Part shown: piece by piece, positions 10,349 through 22,200 of the stretch
Position numbering within the stretch: the stretch's first letter is position 1
How the letters are laid out: every line of letters starts with the position of its first letter
NCBI GenBank assembly: GCA_019188255.1
Contig: JAETXT010000001.1
Location: 124,001 to 188,000 of the forward strand
Direction of reading: 5' to 3'
DNA length: 64,000 nt
Source of the DNA: Verticillium longisporum
Taxonomy: Eukaryota; Ascomycota; Sordariomycetes; Glomerellales; Plectosphaerellaceae
Notes under the pieces: model-generated
What the model saw: only the letters and a program-made list of their open reading frames with translations
The model's database searches: none
Told to the model about the DNA's origin: nothing
Translations under genes and position numbers: made by a program

Positions 10349-12230
10349 ATGCCAGGAAAGACCCCCAATAGTAACGGCAACAAGCCTACCCAGAACGGAT
10401 ACAGGAGTACCAAAGATGTCGACATGAAGGACGCGAAGTCCAAGAACAAGAAGGGCGCCAAGGACGGCGACGAGGAGATGACGGTCGTGGTCCCTCCTTC
10501 CAAGGGCACCAAGCAGTCCTCGACTCTGCCACCGCCGGATGCTGATGGTGATGTTGCTATGGGTGACGAAGAGAATGCCGACGACGACGCCGCTGTCAAG
10601 GTTGATCCTGTCGTCCAAGCCGTGGCAGGTATGTGGCAACGCTGCTCTCTGCGAGCTTGGTGCATGTTGATGCTGGTGCTGACGAATTGTTCACAACAGA
10701 CATCAAGAGCAACTTTGCGCTGCTTGACCGTGCCGTTGCACTGTTCGATGCCCGATTCTCCCTCCGAGCGCTGAGGTCAATCTCGACTATCCGCAAACGC
10801 CTGACCCCAGACGTCATCGCCCAAGCAATTGTCGAAACCTTCCCCGCGACCGTCACATCTGGTAACGCAGCTAAACAGCTCCTTATTGCCATTGGTCGAG
10901 AGAGTCTGCCACTGGGCCAGTCTTCTGCTTCGGAGATGGAGGTCGACAGTGATGTCTCGAAGGCCGCCACCAAGAACGGCTCCAAGAAGGAAGTCAAGGA
11001 GATCATTCCCGAGGTTGACCTTTTCCTCGGTATTCTGATCCAGGTCCATCTCTTCGACACGAAGCAGTTCCAACGTGGTGCCGATTTCTCAAAGTACCTC
11101 TCGGATCGGATCCAATCCCTCAACCGCCGCACACTGGATTCGCTGTCTGCCAAGGTCTACTTCTATTACTCGCTTTTCTGCGAGCACCTCAACCCCAGCC
11201 GCCTTCTCCCCAGTCCCCCGTCGTCGCCATCCGCCCAACGCTCCTCGCTGCCCTGCGTACTGCGGTGCTGCGCAAGGACATTGACACACAGGCCTCGGTC
11301 ATTGTTCTGCTGCTACGCAATTATCTCTTGACGTCTCACATCTCCCAAGCTGATCTACTCGTCTCCCACACCCAGTTCCCGGAGAACGCCGTCAACAACC
11401 AGGTTGCCCGCTTCCTGTACTATCTTGGGCGTATTCGCGCGGTCCAGCTGCGCTACACCGAAGCACACGAGCATCTTACTGCCGCGACGAGGAAGGCGCC
11501 ATCGAGTGCCTGCGCGGCAGGCTTTTCAGCCACCGCTACAAAGCTCCTTTTGGTTGTAGAGCTGCTGATGGGTGATATCCCTGAGCGGTCAACTTTCCGT
11601 CAGCCTACTCTGGAGCTAGCGCTTCACCCGTACTTCCTGCTGGTGCAGGCTGTGCGCGTCGGTAACCTCGAAGACTTCGAGACCATTATCGCAGACCACG
11701 CCGACGTCTTCCGACGGGACGGCACTTACACCCTGATTCTTCGTTTGAGGCAAAACGTTATCAAGACTGGCATTCGCATGATGTCCCTGTCTTACTCCCG
11801 AATTTCGCTGCGGGACATCTGCATCCGCCTCCACCTCGGAAGCGAGGAGTCGGCTGAATACATTGTCGCCAAAGCCATTCGCGATGGTGTGATCGAGGCT
11901 ACCCTGGACCGTGAGCACGGATTTATGAAGAGCAAGGAGATCGGAGACGTCTATGCCACGCGAGAGCCGGGCGAGGCTTTCCACGACCGCATCCGTGCCT
12001 GCTTGGCTCTGCACGACGAGAGCGTCAAGGTAAGCTGATTGGAAATCTCAGGATCCACTACTATTGTGCTGACATCCGAAACCTAGGCTATGCGCTTCCC
12101 CATGAACCAGCATCGCCTGGAGCTGAAGAATGCTCAAGAGGCTCGGGAGCGTGAGAGGGAGATGGCAAAGGAAATCCAAGAGGGTGACCTTGACGAGGAT
12201 GACCTTGGCGGCGAGTTTGACGGCATGTAA
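10349..12230 (+). CDS. RPN3: 26S proteasome regulatory (lid) subunit Rpn3, frame broken once
   Basis: PCI-domain lid subunit of the 19S regulatory particle. Exons 10349-10628, 10700-12029 and 12087-12230; introns GTATGT..CAG (71 bp) and GTAAGC..TAG (57 bp, branch-like CTGAC). The N-terminus is a charged low-complexity leader (MKDAKSKNKKGAKDGDEE), followed by the helical repeat region (IKSNFALLDRAVALFDARFS, RKDIDTQASVIVLLLRNYLL). The PCI domain spans about 11590-12029 (LALHPYFLLVQAVR, YSRISLRDICIRLHL) and the tail is acidic (EGDLDEDDLGGEFDGM). The frame changes near 11193-11196: EHLNP must be followed by QPPSPQSPVVAIRP, which needs one more C in the CCCC run. With that base the gene is 585 codons. 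Homopolymer under-call is the likely cause. Confidence 0.93.
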
Positions 12231-13291
12231 TCGCTCTTGCGCTTCCTCTCTGTGTTAGCTACGAAATTGCGCTCCTTCTTCGAATGCGCGAACCACCGAT
12301 GCTGCGTGGGCTGTTCCTTTGATCCGTCAACGAGGACAGCTTTCCAGTGTCTGGCTCTTTAGGGAATAGATCATTCGGTTGGGAAAGATTCGAGGTGACG
12401 CGAGGCAGGAGAACGAGAATGACAGGTGCGTCTGCTTCGGACAGGGCATGTGCGTGTGCGTGGTTCAACGAGTTGCCTATGTGCGCTCGTCGTGTACTAG
12501 ATATGGCGAAGACAAGGGCTGCGTGAGCAAATCAAAGCTGCTATCATTACGTCGTGCTGCAGTGTGGCGCTGTGCAACTGTTCAACAGGACCGAAATCCT
12601 CCCGAGCCATGTCCCAATGTCTTTCTTCCTAGTCATCGTAGTGGTGCTCCATGCTCTAGGACCCTGTGGGCTGGGAGTTTTTGTTCCGTGCCGATGGCCA
12701 GATGAAGGCGATTTGGCAGCGGGTGCCTGCATTAGTTTGAGATCATTGTGACTCTTGACTCGAGATCAACTGTTTGACATAAGGGATGTGTATCTGAGCA
12801 GACATGGACTACGATTCTCCTAGGTGAAGACCCAGGTGTAACGAGGGCTCCATCTTCATCGGAGTTCGGCCCAATACATGTATCTATGTTGTGGTCCTCC
12901 TCAACAATTATCTACCTTGGACTGAATGTGAAAGTCCTGATCGCTTTCAGAGTCTTTGAATCATGCCTAGCTGGACTATCGAAGGTCAGCTTCTACCGCG
13001 TGTGACAGCTCAGACTCCATCCGACATGGACGGAAGCACCATGATGCACTCGACTCCTCCGTATCCGTATTCTCGCGTAACCAGCTTTCCGCTCTGGCCT
13101 CCCGGGGACCTACCCAATAGCACGCATACCCGTATCCCGGGATCGCATCAAATCTCAAGCAGCCGGTCTCTTTCATCCTTTAAAGGCACCCTTGGCCTCT
13201 GCCTCGAAAGCTCAGTCAATCCCAAACCCCATGTCTCCGTCCTCTCAAGCTCACATAACCTCTCGAACCCCAGGCAGACATCCCAAGCAAA
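12231..13291. other. Intergenic, 1.06 kb
   Basis: RPN3 3' flank followed by the upstream region of the small ORF at 13292. An open frame at 12963-13298 was considered and not kept. No repeat or RNA gene seen. Confidence 0.5.
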
Positions 13292-13804
13292 ATGGTGAGC
13301 CTCCCCCTCTTGACGCACAGTACCATCATCCACCAGGAGACTAACCTCGCCTTTCTGCGCCAGAGACTTGCCAGTCTGCTCCCCCTAGCCCTCTCCCCCC
13401 TCATGACCGCGTCCGAACCGGCATTCTGGTTCTGCACCGCCCCGCTGCCGCTCGCCCGAGACGCCCCAGGCCGCGCCGCCCTCGTGCGCGCCGCGGCAGC
13501 CTTCACTCGCCTCTACGGCGCGGAACCCCTGACGCTGGCGCCGGAGCAGGCGCAGGTTGCGGTCTGCGACGGGCTGCTCTTCGGGCTGTGGAACGGGGCG
13601 GCCGAGTCTGCCACGGAGGAGCTCGGCGGCCGGGTGCGCGCGGCGCAGGCTGATCCGGGGATCGGGACGCAGTGCCTCGGTGCGGCGGACGGTGGCGAGG
13701 CTGGCGGGGCGGAGGACATGGTGCTGAGCTACATGTTTGGCGTTGCGGAAGATGGGTGGGAGGACTGGCGGGGCGGGCTGACCGAGGTGAGGAAGTGCGC
13801 GTGA
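13292..13804 (+). CDS. Small hypothetical protein, probable intron directly after the start codon
   Basis: ORF of 170 codons starting AAAATGG. I do not recognise it. The ATG is followed at once by GTGAGC, and 13295-13363 ends with GACTAACC (branch site) and GCGCCAG, so a 69-bp intron directly after the initiator codon is likely; it is a multiple of three without stops, so both forms stay in frame (170 or 147 aa). The body is Ala/Leu/Gly-rich (ARDAPGRAALVRAAAAFTRL, AVCDGLLFGLWNGAAE). An in-frame TAA lies just upstream of the ATG. It is convergent with GPI1, 139 bp away. Gene status rests on splice signals and GC-rich codon use; function unknown. Confidence 0.5.
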   Translation: MVSLPLLTHSTIIHQETNLAFLRQRLASLLPLALSPLMTASEPAFWFCTAPLPLARDAPGRAALVRAAAAFTRLYGAEPLTLAPEQAQVAVCDGLLFGLWNGAAESATEELGGRVRAAQADPGIGTQCLGAADGGEAGGAEDMVLSYMFGVAEDGWEDWRGGLTEVRKCA

Positions 13805-13943
13805 TCAACGACGTGAGAGCAAGATGAGGATGCAGAGAGAGAGGCGTTCGGGTTTTAAGAACTGGAGCACCATAGAATGCTGGCGCAACGCATGCTGACA
13901 ACGCTTCATTACTTCATGTCTATCGCTTCGACTCTAATTACAA

Positions 13944-16282
13944 CTAATGATATCTTGCTCGGCCGCCGCCGCCGGGTCCGGAAGGATACCGCCGCCCGTT
14001 GACGATGAAGGGCAACGGTTTCTTCGCACCTGGTGATGGTGCTGTGACGGCGTTCCACATTTCACGAATGGTTGGGCGTTGATTCGGCAGCATGCTGTAC
14101 TGCAAGCTATACAGGTTTCTTCGATTGATGGGCGGGACGAATTGGCCTGTGAGGAGGGAGAAGAGCACACGCGGCGAGAGGTAGTGCTTGCGGATGCGGT
14201 TGCCCATCTGGAAATACTGGTGGAACATGGCGCCGAAGGTAAGGGGTATGGGCTTGTGCACTGTTAGCAGGCCATCCACCTGGATTTACGAATGGCTTGT
14301 AATGAGACGGACCTTGAGATAGATGACGGACGTCGGGGTTTGGGAAGAGGTCTGGAGATGAGACCTCACGTCAACAGTATTACGCAGCTCATACCGGATA
14401 CCTCCTGAGGTATGATTAGCTGAGAAAAACAAGCATCTTCGTTCGAAAGACGTACCGGGCAGGCGTCCGGGGTCCTTGACCCGCAGCATCAGAGCAAAGA
14501 GAGGGAAATGGTTGAGGCAGGATAGGAGAGTGTCGAGGACCGCTTTCAAGCTGATGATGACCATGCGAGCCACGGCAAAGTTGAGGTAGAACACAACAAC
14601 GGTCGGCAGGAGGAAGAAGAGGACGGTAAAAAGGATGGTGCCGACGAGCAGCTGGTCGAGGTCGTAGTCGCAAGAATCGATACGATTTCGGAGGATGTTG
14701 TGTTTCTTGCCCCTGAAGAGATGGAATAGCGAGATGAGGATGGTCAGCTGCCAGTGGAAAATGCGTGCAGACGCCATGTAGAAACAGTGTATGTGAACAG
14801 TCAGAAGCGAAAGGAGGTCGGACACCACGGCGATTGGCATACTCGCCCCGGCGAAACTGGAGAAGCCGACAAACCACACGACATGTGGAAGCATCTTCTG
14901 GGTGATAACAATACACCCTGTATGCCTGTTAGCCATGCTTCCTTTCGACGTGTGAGCAAGCACTGCATACCTGACCAATACTCAATGACCCAGAGAAACA
15001 GGTCGCCAAGAAACAAAGCCAGCTCACGGTTGAGCTTCAGGCCAGCCGGGTAACCCATGAGCCACGAGATGCTTCTCCGCAAGGCCTCGACGGTGTACGT
15101 CTGCAGCAACTGCGCGATCGAACCTGCGACCCACTCTCCGTTGTCGATGATGTAGGAACCCAGGGCGATGCCAATTATGACATCGTTAGCGACCAGCCAA
15201 AGGCTGTTGTAGAAGCGGATGTAGTCCGGGTGGCTTGTGGTGATGCTCTCCCAGTTGTCCTTGCGCTGCCGAAGTGTCCTGTACTGTATCGGCCAATAAC
15301 AAAACTGTTGTAACCGGATCTCAACTTGCTGCGCAGTTGCCGATATGTCCTTGAGGGCCGCGTAGTGAGGTCGCGCACGCCACTCAAGGATACGCAGCAG
15401 CACCTCGGCGACGGCTCGATGCCCCATGAGCATGTACACGAATCCCCATTGGATGACAGGAAACAGGTACAGCACGACGAGATCCCACACGTAGTTCCTC
15501 ATCGTCTCCGCGTGCTCTGCCACACGCTCCGACACACTGAGTGCTCGCTTAGGGCGGGTTCCTATGCGTGAGACGTTCTTCTGAAGAAGGCGCTCAAGCT
15601 CGTAAGCCCAATTGACCTGACTGATGATCTTGGGCAACGCCTTCTCCTTCAACGATGGCGAGCGCTTGACTATGATGTGTTGCTTCAGCTTCTCGACGAG
15701 CTTGCGCTTCTGCTCCTTCTGCCGATTCTCCAAGCGCTCGTGCTCCAATTCGCTTTCGACTTCTTCGGCACTTGGCGCGTTGTCCCCAAGAGCAAGCGAT
15801 ATCGGTCGCAACGATATGTATTGCATCTTGCTGGGCAGAGGTCGGTCGTAGAGAATGATCTGGATACTCGTAGCCTTGGCGCATGTGATCTGCGGCACCC
15901 TGCAGCCACTTGCTGTCATGGCCGAGATGAGGAAAGGGTCCAGCACAACATCCTCGCCAGCGTTCGTCAGTCCCAGCACATGCATCGAGGCATGTCCGCA
16001 CCGTTCGTAGATATGGCTGACGGGATGAGGGGAGTTACGGAACAGCGTTCCGACCTTGAAGGCGAACTCGACATGGCCCGGCTGTTGATCGCACTGTCAG
16101 CGCAGGTCCCGAAAAAGCACAATAGACGGGCCACGGAGGATGCTTACGTCGACGTGGTCCAGCACCGCAACGACAAAGACATCCAGAGGGGAGTTGCGCC
16201 AGCCCACAACGACGCCCGACAGCTCTGACCTCTGGATGTCTGTGGGCCAAAATATCCTCATCAAGCCATCGCTTCCTTGCAT
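13944..16282 (-). CDS. GPI1: GPI-GlcNAc transferase complex subunit Gpi1 (PIG-Q)
   Basis: ER membrane subunit of the complex that adds GlcNAc to phosphatidylinositol, the first step of GPI-anchor synthesis. Five exons: 16282-16148, 16081-14971, 14917-14456, 14404-14313 and 14252-13944; all four introns (51-66 bp) have good signals and the sum is 703 codons. Recognisable blocks: N-terminal RIFWPTDIQ and GVVVGWRNSPLDVFVVAVLD; LGDLFLWVIEYWSGCIVIT at the exon 2/3 join; a multi-pass region (SLLTVHIHCFYMASARIFHW, LLVGTILFTVLFFLLPTVVV); and the C-terminal LTFGAMFHQYFQMG...LTGQFVPPINRRNLYSLQYS. The splice into exon 5 uses the AAG just before CCCATACCC, giving IYLKPIPLTF. Upstream, on the same strand, an unrelated ORF stops only 42 bp before this ATG. 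Confidence 0.94.
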
Positions 16283-16324
16283 GACAGTCGCGAGTTCGTG
16301 CAGCGCGATCAGAACGAACCCCGC

Positions 16325-16824
16325 CTACGTAATTGTTCTCGAGCCGACACGCCAGAGGCGGGAGATCGTGGGTGCTGCGCGAAGCGTTTGGTCAGCACAT
16401 GCTAGCTTGTAGATCGACTGCGAGTCGCACATGCACAGAACATGTCTCATGGAAGAGGACGCATAAGCTCCGGGGGTAGGGGAGGGGAGCAGTTGGTTTG
16501 GTCGTACCAGAGTAGCCTCTCTCGTCGCAAGACGTTCCACGGGGATGAATATGAAGCAGTAAAGGAGGGTCAAGAGAGCGAACCCTTTGGCGGCGCGTTG
16601 CTATTTGCGATGGCGCACACGGTTAGAACATTTGATACAGGGCAGGGCAGCGCAGAGCAGCGCAAAAGAACCAGGCAAGGTCTTTGGAAGAAAGTAGATC
16701 TTACAACGACTCCGTGGTCCCAGGCAAAGATGGCAAGCTCGTAGAGGCGCGTAACGAGGTCCCATCGAGCGGTGATGTAGCCGGCTACGAAGATGGCAAA
16801 GCTGACGACCGAGAGGGGGTGCAT
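16325..16824 (-). CDS. Small hypothetical membrane protein upstream of GPI1
   Basis: Two exons, 16824-16705 and 16600-16325, with a 104-bp intron (GTAAGA..CTAACC..AATAG), give 131 aa. Not recognised. Two hydrophobic stretches are predicted by eye: LSVVSFAIFVAGYITA near the start and AAKGFALLTLLYCFIFIPVE right after the intron. The junction (WDHGVV-QRAAKGFALL) reads smoothly, which supports the splice. A 90-nt segment (VRPNQ..CDSQ) begins GTACGA and ends CGCAG, so it could be a second, in-frame intron giving a 101-aa form. The stop lies only 42 bp before the GPI1 start on the same strand. This could be an independent gene or an upstream cistron on a shared transcript. Confidence 0.6.
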
Positions 16825-17739
16825 AGAATCGCTATGTCCTGGGGCATCGCATGCCGAGCTTAAATGTGGTCGCCAAGATGGAGTTGAAGCTCGGAATTGG
16901 TGCGAGTGAAAAGCTCGAGGGGGGGACACCTTTTGGAGGGGGCAACGGGTTCGATGGCGTTTGGGAGAGGGTTGAACAACGAGCAAGGTGTCGTCAACTG
17001 AGGGTTGTTATCGTTGTGGTTTGTCGGAGTCCAAGCAAGCGAGTCCAACTTGGAGGGGAGAGTATCACAGGGGTGAAAGCAAGCTTCGAGTGCGTTCGAC
17101 AGCGCCAGGGGTCTCAGGTTGAGGGAGGGGCCACTTGGACTTAACCCAGGTTCCTTCCTCGTCGATTCTGCGGTAGCAGTGCGTCCGGTGAAGCCATTTC
17201 CCATTTCCCATTTCCCACCTGCACTGGGGGGGCCCCCTGTGTGCAAGGTCCAGACCAGGCGGCGGGCAGGTGTTCAGGCGTGTCCAATGGCGTCACTCGG
17301 GAACGAAATGGTTTAGATCCACCGTGCCAGTGGATCGCCAGGGATCTGGGCCCGCTAAAAGGCCCGGCACTGGCGCCCCAGGTCGTTGACCTTAGGCTTC
17401 TCTCTCCAGGGGCCTGGGGCCTCTGGGGGGGGGAGCTCACGGCCTGTTAGGGAGAGTCACGTGTGGTGATGGGGGTGGAATGCTGTGCAATGTTGTAATA
17501 TTGTCCTGTTTGCCTTCTGCCTTGAGTTGACCACGGGACCTCAGAAGCCGGCAGTTGCATAGGCGAATGAATCAAGGGGTGGACATATTTTCTTTTCATC
17601 AATGTATCATTGATCATGCCACGCGATGTTTCTTGAACGCATGAAATCCTGACTTTGTATTTCTAGGAAGCCATATCCTGGAGACATCAACAAATGCCCT
17701 TGGGTTGAGATGAGAAGAAGTGTATCAAAAACCCAAACC
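16825..17739. other. Intergenic, 0.9 kb
   Basis: Upstream region of the small membrane-protein gene and 3' flank of MDM35. GC-rich with runs of G and C (for example around 17225-17235). No gene supported. Confidence 0.5.
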
Positions 17740-18187
17740 CTATACTCCTTTTCCATGCAAGGAAAGCCGACCTACGTGCCGTCCTGCGAACCATGTCAGA
17801 TACAAGCTGCCTGCCAAGAATGTTGTGAACCTACACTTGCGACCCAGGTATGCCGCGTCATTCTCCCTGTTGTCTTCCCTCGACTCTTCCACCAGCTTGT
17901 CGATGCCGCGCTCCTTGATCGCAACCGTCAAGCACTTTTGGTAGCTCTTGAAGAGATCCGCGCACTCATTGTTGTCGGCGCCAACGCCTCGCAGGTACTC
18001 TGGTGTGCTATGTGAGAATGCAATGCGGAGGCACAGGGGTGAAGGGGGACTGGGCCTACTTTCGCTGTACCACTTCAGAAAGCACGTGTCGTATCGCCTG
18101 TTCCTGTGAGCTTCGCATGGCTATTTGCAGGATCAAAATCTCTTACTCCTTGACCTCGTTGCACTCGGGCGCAAGAGAGGCAGACAT
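17740..18187 (-). CDS. MDM35: Mitochondrial intermembrane-space protein Mdm35 (TRIAP1 family)
   Basis: Partner of the Ups/PRELI lipid-transfer proteins that carry phosphatidic acid and phosphatidylserine between mitochondrial membranes. Three exons: 18187-18147 (41 nt), 18097-18060 (38 nt) and 17999-17740. Spliced N-terminus MSASLAPECNEVKERYDTCF, then KWYSEKYLRGVGADNNEC. The twin CX9C motif is intact (C-NEVKERYDT-C and C-ADLFKSYQK-C), as required for MIA40-dependent import. The body ends REDNRENDAAYLGRK, where family members usually end. As read here another 31 residues follow (CRFTTFLAG...), so a last intron starting at the GTGTAG after CGCAA is possible. It shares a 473-bp divergent promoter region with RRP6. 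The tiny exons make it easy to miss. Confidence 0.88.
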
Positions 18188-18660
18188 GTTGAGCTGGGTT
18201 ATCGCAATGGATGGAAAGGTGAGTGAGGGAGGCGAAAGCCAAGTCACAAGCTTCCTGAGGCTCACTAAAAACGTGGTGAAGCTCCGAGGTACGTACCTCT
18301 GGAACGGCTGGCTCGGGCTTGAGTACAGAACTGTCAATCTTCACACAAATCTTGCTTATACTCCGATACAACTCAGCTAGAGAGATGTACGATTCAGCTT
18401 GAGAGATCACATCGGAATCTTTGGCTACATACCGGACTTTCCATGTCAAGAAGCAGGGGATCTGCATCAAGAACGCACCCGCGTTGCACGTCAACATCGT
18501 GGAAATCGATGCACCTCACGATAAGTGGAGAATCTAAAGACGTTATCTTATCGCAATTGAAAGTCGACCCTTTGCGCTACGATTTTTTGACCCAGCCCAC
18601 CTCAACTCGCAAAGCCCGACAAGGTCGATCCCATCGCAACTCACGACCGTCACCGTCGCC
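18188..18660. promoter_or_regulatory. Divergent promoter region MDM35 / RRP6
   Basis: 473 bp between the two start codons. The last about 60 bp before 18661 are C/A-rich, as in fungal leaders. No specific operator recognised. Confidence 0.5.
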
Positions 18661-21353
18661 ATGGCTTCTCCCGACTTCAAGGCCTTGCAGGACGAGGTGC
18701 AGAAGGCGCTCGTCACGACCGTCAAGTCTGCCAACCGCATCGCCGCCGAGGACCTCGCTTTCCAGCGCACCGTCAACCCCTCCGTCGCCGACGAGCTCGA
18801 TGAGACGACCGCGCGGCTGCTTGGCCTTTCCCACAAACTCCTCAAGTCAGCTGCTGAGGTCTGTGGACAGGGATCTGTCCCCGAGCTTGAAGATGCCGAC
18901 GATGTGGACATGCACTGGCGCAAAATTGTCGACGTTCTCGACAACGTGCTCGAGAAGGCAGACCGGTCCATTGACGAGTTTACTGGTGTGCTGAAGAGGA
19001 AAGATGCGCCCACAGAGACGGTAGGACAGCTCATTTCTGTGATTGTTTGTTATGAATCGTTCGCTGACGTGTAGAAAGACTCCCAACGCGAAGAAGCCCA
19101 GAACCGCTCTTGCCTCCAACATGAGGAACGCCAACATGGCCAAGCCCCAACTCGAATTCGAACGCGCAATCGACAACACGTCATGGAAGCCTGTTCTCTC
19201 CAAGAAGCCCAACGCATCCGTGCCCTTGGAAGAAAGCCTGGCGCAGGACTCGGCAGAATCCGGCTCCAAACACCCATACGAAGCCGAGATACTGGCAGCA
19301 AGCTACCCCGAGCGAGTCTACCAGAAGGCCGAACCCATTCTCTACCACCCTGTAAAATCCACCACTGCGAAATGGGTCGACACGTACGAGGGTGTTCTCG
19401 AGATGTTGGGGGAGCTCAAGAAGGCGAAGGAAATTGCGGTGGATTTGGAACATCATGACACCAGGACATATGCCGGCCTCCTCTCGCTCATGCAGATCAG
19501 CACCCGCGAACAGGACTGGATCGTCGACACCCTGAAGCCGTGGCGTCACCAGCTCGAGGTTCTCAACGAGGTCTTTACCGATCCCAAAATCGTCAAGGTC
19601 AGTCTTACAGAGCAAAAATCCCACCCATCGTGTATCTAACAAGTCAGGTCTTCCACGGCGCGCATATGGACATGCAGTGGCTGCAGAGGGATCTTGGTCT
19701 CTACATCAACGGACTCTTCGACACATTCTTCGCCGCTGAAATTCTCGGCTACCCCCAGCGCAGTTTGGCCTACCTTCTCAAGCGATTCGTTGACTTCGAC
19801 GCCGACAAGAAGTACCAAATGGCAGACTGGCGTATTCGGTAAGACTGCTCGAGTGTCTCACTTGAATCCCCCCCCTTTTCTCACACACGAACAGACCACT
19901 GCCGGAAGAAATGTTCTACTACGCACGCTCCGATACACACTATCTGCTCTACATTTTTGACAGGATCCGCAACGAGCTCCTGGATGCGTCGGATCGCAGC
20001 AAGCCCGAAACCGACATTATCCAGCAGGGGCTGCTGGAGTCCAAGGCGGTCTCTCTGGGCCGCTACGAAGGCCTCAACTTTGACCCCGAGACCGGCCACG
20101 GCACCAGGGGCTGGTACGGCGTCCTGCTGAAGAACCCCATGCCCCTCTCCGGCAAGCAGTTCGCGGCCTACCGCGCCATCTGGAAGTGGCGAGACGACAC
20201 GGCGCGCCGCCTCGACGAAAGCACCGGCTACGTGCTCCCGAACGCCGCCATCGCCGAGATTGCCCGCCACATGCCTCCGGACGCCAAGGCGCTGCACAGC
20301 CTTATTCACGGCAACTCGATCATTGCCAAGAGGAACGTCGGCGAGATCTGGGCGGCGTTCAAGAAGGGACGCGACGAGGGCGACGACAGCCAGAGCCTGC
20401 TTCGATTCTTCCAGAACGACACCAGCTCCTCGACAACGACGAGGCGAGCGACTCAAAAGTTGGCCGAGCGGGCGGCGGACGTCCCTGACGATGTTCAGTC
20501 TGGCAAGCTCGACCGATCACAGCTGTTCGGCGACGTCCCGATCAGCTCCAAGTGGGAGGCCTCTCTGACGAGCAGGCCGCAGGGGTACGTGCTGCTGCCG
20601 TGGCAGAGGATCATGCAGGAAGCGGGACACAAGGCTCCGTCAACATCCGAAGACGTGGAGATGGCCGACAAGCAGCCCGAATCTGCGGCGCCAGCTGCGC
20701 CAGCTGCTCCGGCGCAGGAGGAGCCCGACCGGGAGTTCACGCTGAGAAGTGGGCTGAAACGCAAGCAGGTCGAAGAGGAGGAAGAAGAGAGTGATTCCAG
20801 CTCTGAAGACGAAGACGAGGACGACAAGGACTCGTCCGATGTGGAAGAGGCCATCGAAATCGAGGACGAGGAAGCCAAGCTCGAACGCGAAAGGAAGGAA
20901 CGCAAGACGGCCAAGTTGCAGCGCAAAGCAGCCAAGCGGGCTGCAAAGAAGGCACAGGCCGAGGCGGGCGGGGACGAGCCGGAGGAGAGCAGCGACGCCA
21001 AGACGGGCCGCAAGTCGGCCTCGGCCTCGGAGCCGGACTTTGAGGGCGCCGACAAGGCGGAGAAGAAGCGGAAGAAGCTCGAGAAGGCCGAGCGCAAGGC
21101 GGCCAAGGAGGCGAAGAAGCAGGCCAAGGCGGCACGCAAGGCGGAGGAGGAGGCGGCCAAGGCGGCGGCCGGCGCGCCCGAGGCGTTTGACTACAGCAAC
21201 GCGAGCTCGGTACTACATGCCGGGCGCAACGCTGACGGAGGCGTGCAGAAGGAGAGGTTCGACCCGTACTCGAAGACGGGCGAGGATGGGCCCAAGGGGG
21301 CTCGGAAGGCGCCGCCTCTGCATGGAAACAGGAGTGCGACGTTCAGGAAGTAA
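18661..21353 (+). CDS. RRP6: Nuclear exosome 3'-5' exoribonuclease Rrp6 (EXOSC10)
   Basis: Distributive DEDD-family exonuclease of the nuclear exosome (rRNA/snoRNA trimming, RNA surveillance). Exons 18661-19020, 19079-19597, 19648-19838 and 19895-21353 sum to 843 codons; the first acceptor must be the AAG at 19076-19078 to keep frame. Domains: PMC2NT-like helices (residues about 1-110); exonuclease motif [13 protein letters not shown], motif [19 protein letters not shown] with [12 protein letters not shown], motif [23 protein letters not shown], so the D/E/D/D and Tyr residues are present; HRDC domain [20 protein letters not shown]. The C-terminal third is an acidic stretch ([17 protein letters not shown]) followed by long Lys/Ala-rich helices ([20 protein letters not shown]), fitting the RNA-binding lasso/NLS of this family. 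No frame problem. Confidence 0.95.
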
Positions 21354-22200
21354 GAGTTGTCAGCGGTACACCGCTACCGCCTGCAATCATGCCAGAGCTG
21401 GGGCTTTTCACCGTAGTCGGAGGTTGCATGAAATGAACAGCGGCTTTCATCGGCTGAACGAGATGTCGATTCATGAGGTTTGCAATGATGACCTGCTTGA
21501 GTGAATAATAATCGGTCCCGAGGTCCACCAGTCTTGTCAAAAAAAGCTCAAACGACGCCCTTACTTTGCTATGATAATACGGCAGACCACAAGTCGAATT
21601 TCGCCGAATTCCCCAACTCTTGATAATTGATGGCCGAGTTGACGACAGAAGAGTTCGACAGCTAGCGAGCCAATGTCTTGATAAAGGGGCACCTAGCCCC
21701 TATTATATCGATTGAAATATGCGTGTACATCGAGGTTCGGTCAAATCACCGTTCTAATGATTACTACATGGCAGTCGAGCAAGGGAGTCTCACATGATGT
21801 AGGAAGAGGGGCGGACTGCCAGGCCATTTTACAAGGAATGAATAAAGCGAAGATAGTTTGACAAGTTATGTAGGCTCAAGAAACGCTACCAAGCATCCGC
21901 TTGACATATAGTCACAGTGACAATGCGGGTGTAGTGGCTGACATGTTTTCACTTGCTCCAGCGCCTCTAACACCACCGAACAAGACATGAAGCCATGGTG
22001 CACTAATCTACTGTCACAAACGCAACGATTTTTTAAGAAAGAATTTGAGAGAACGCTAGTTTGTACATTGGGTGTCGCTATCAAAGTATGTACGCAGTAC
22101 GGCGCCGGCACTGGTGCGAAAGTGCCACCGCGCACCGCAAGAAGAGGATGCAGGGACTTCAGCCCTTGTCGTTGGGTAAGGAGCGGATTCAAATGGGATT
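21354..22200. other. Intergenic, 0.85 kb between convergent RRP6 and the secreted-protein gene
   Basis: 3' flanks of two convergent genes, AT-richer than the coding DNA. No RNA gene, repeat or ORF supported. Confidence 0.5.

Noticed and set aside
12963..13298. 111-codon frame just before the small ORF
   Set aside because: Reads out of frame into the next exon and shows no coding signature.
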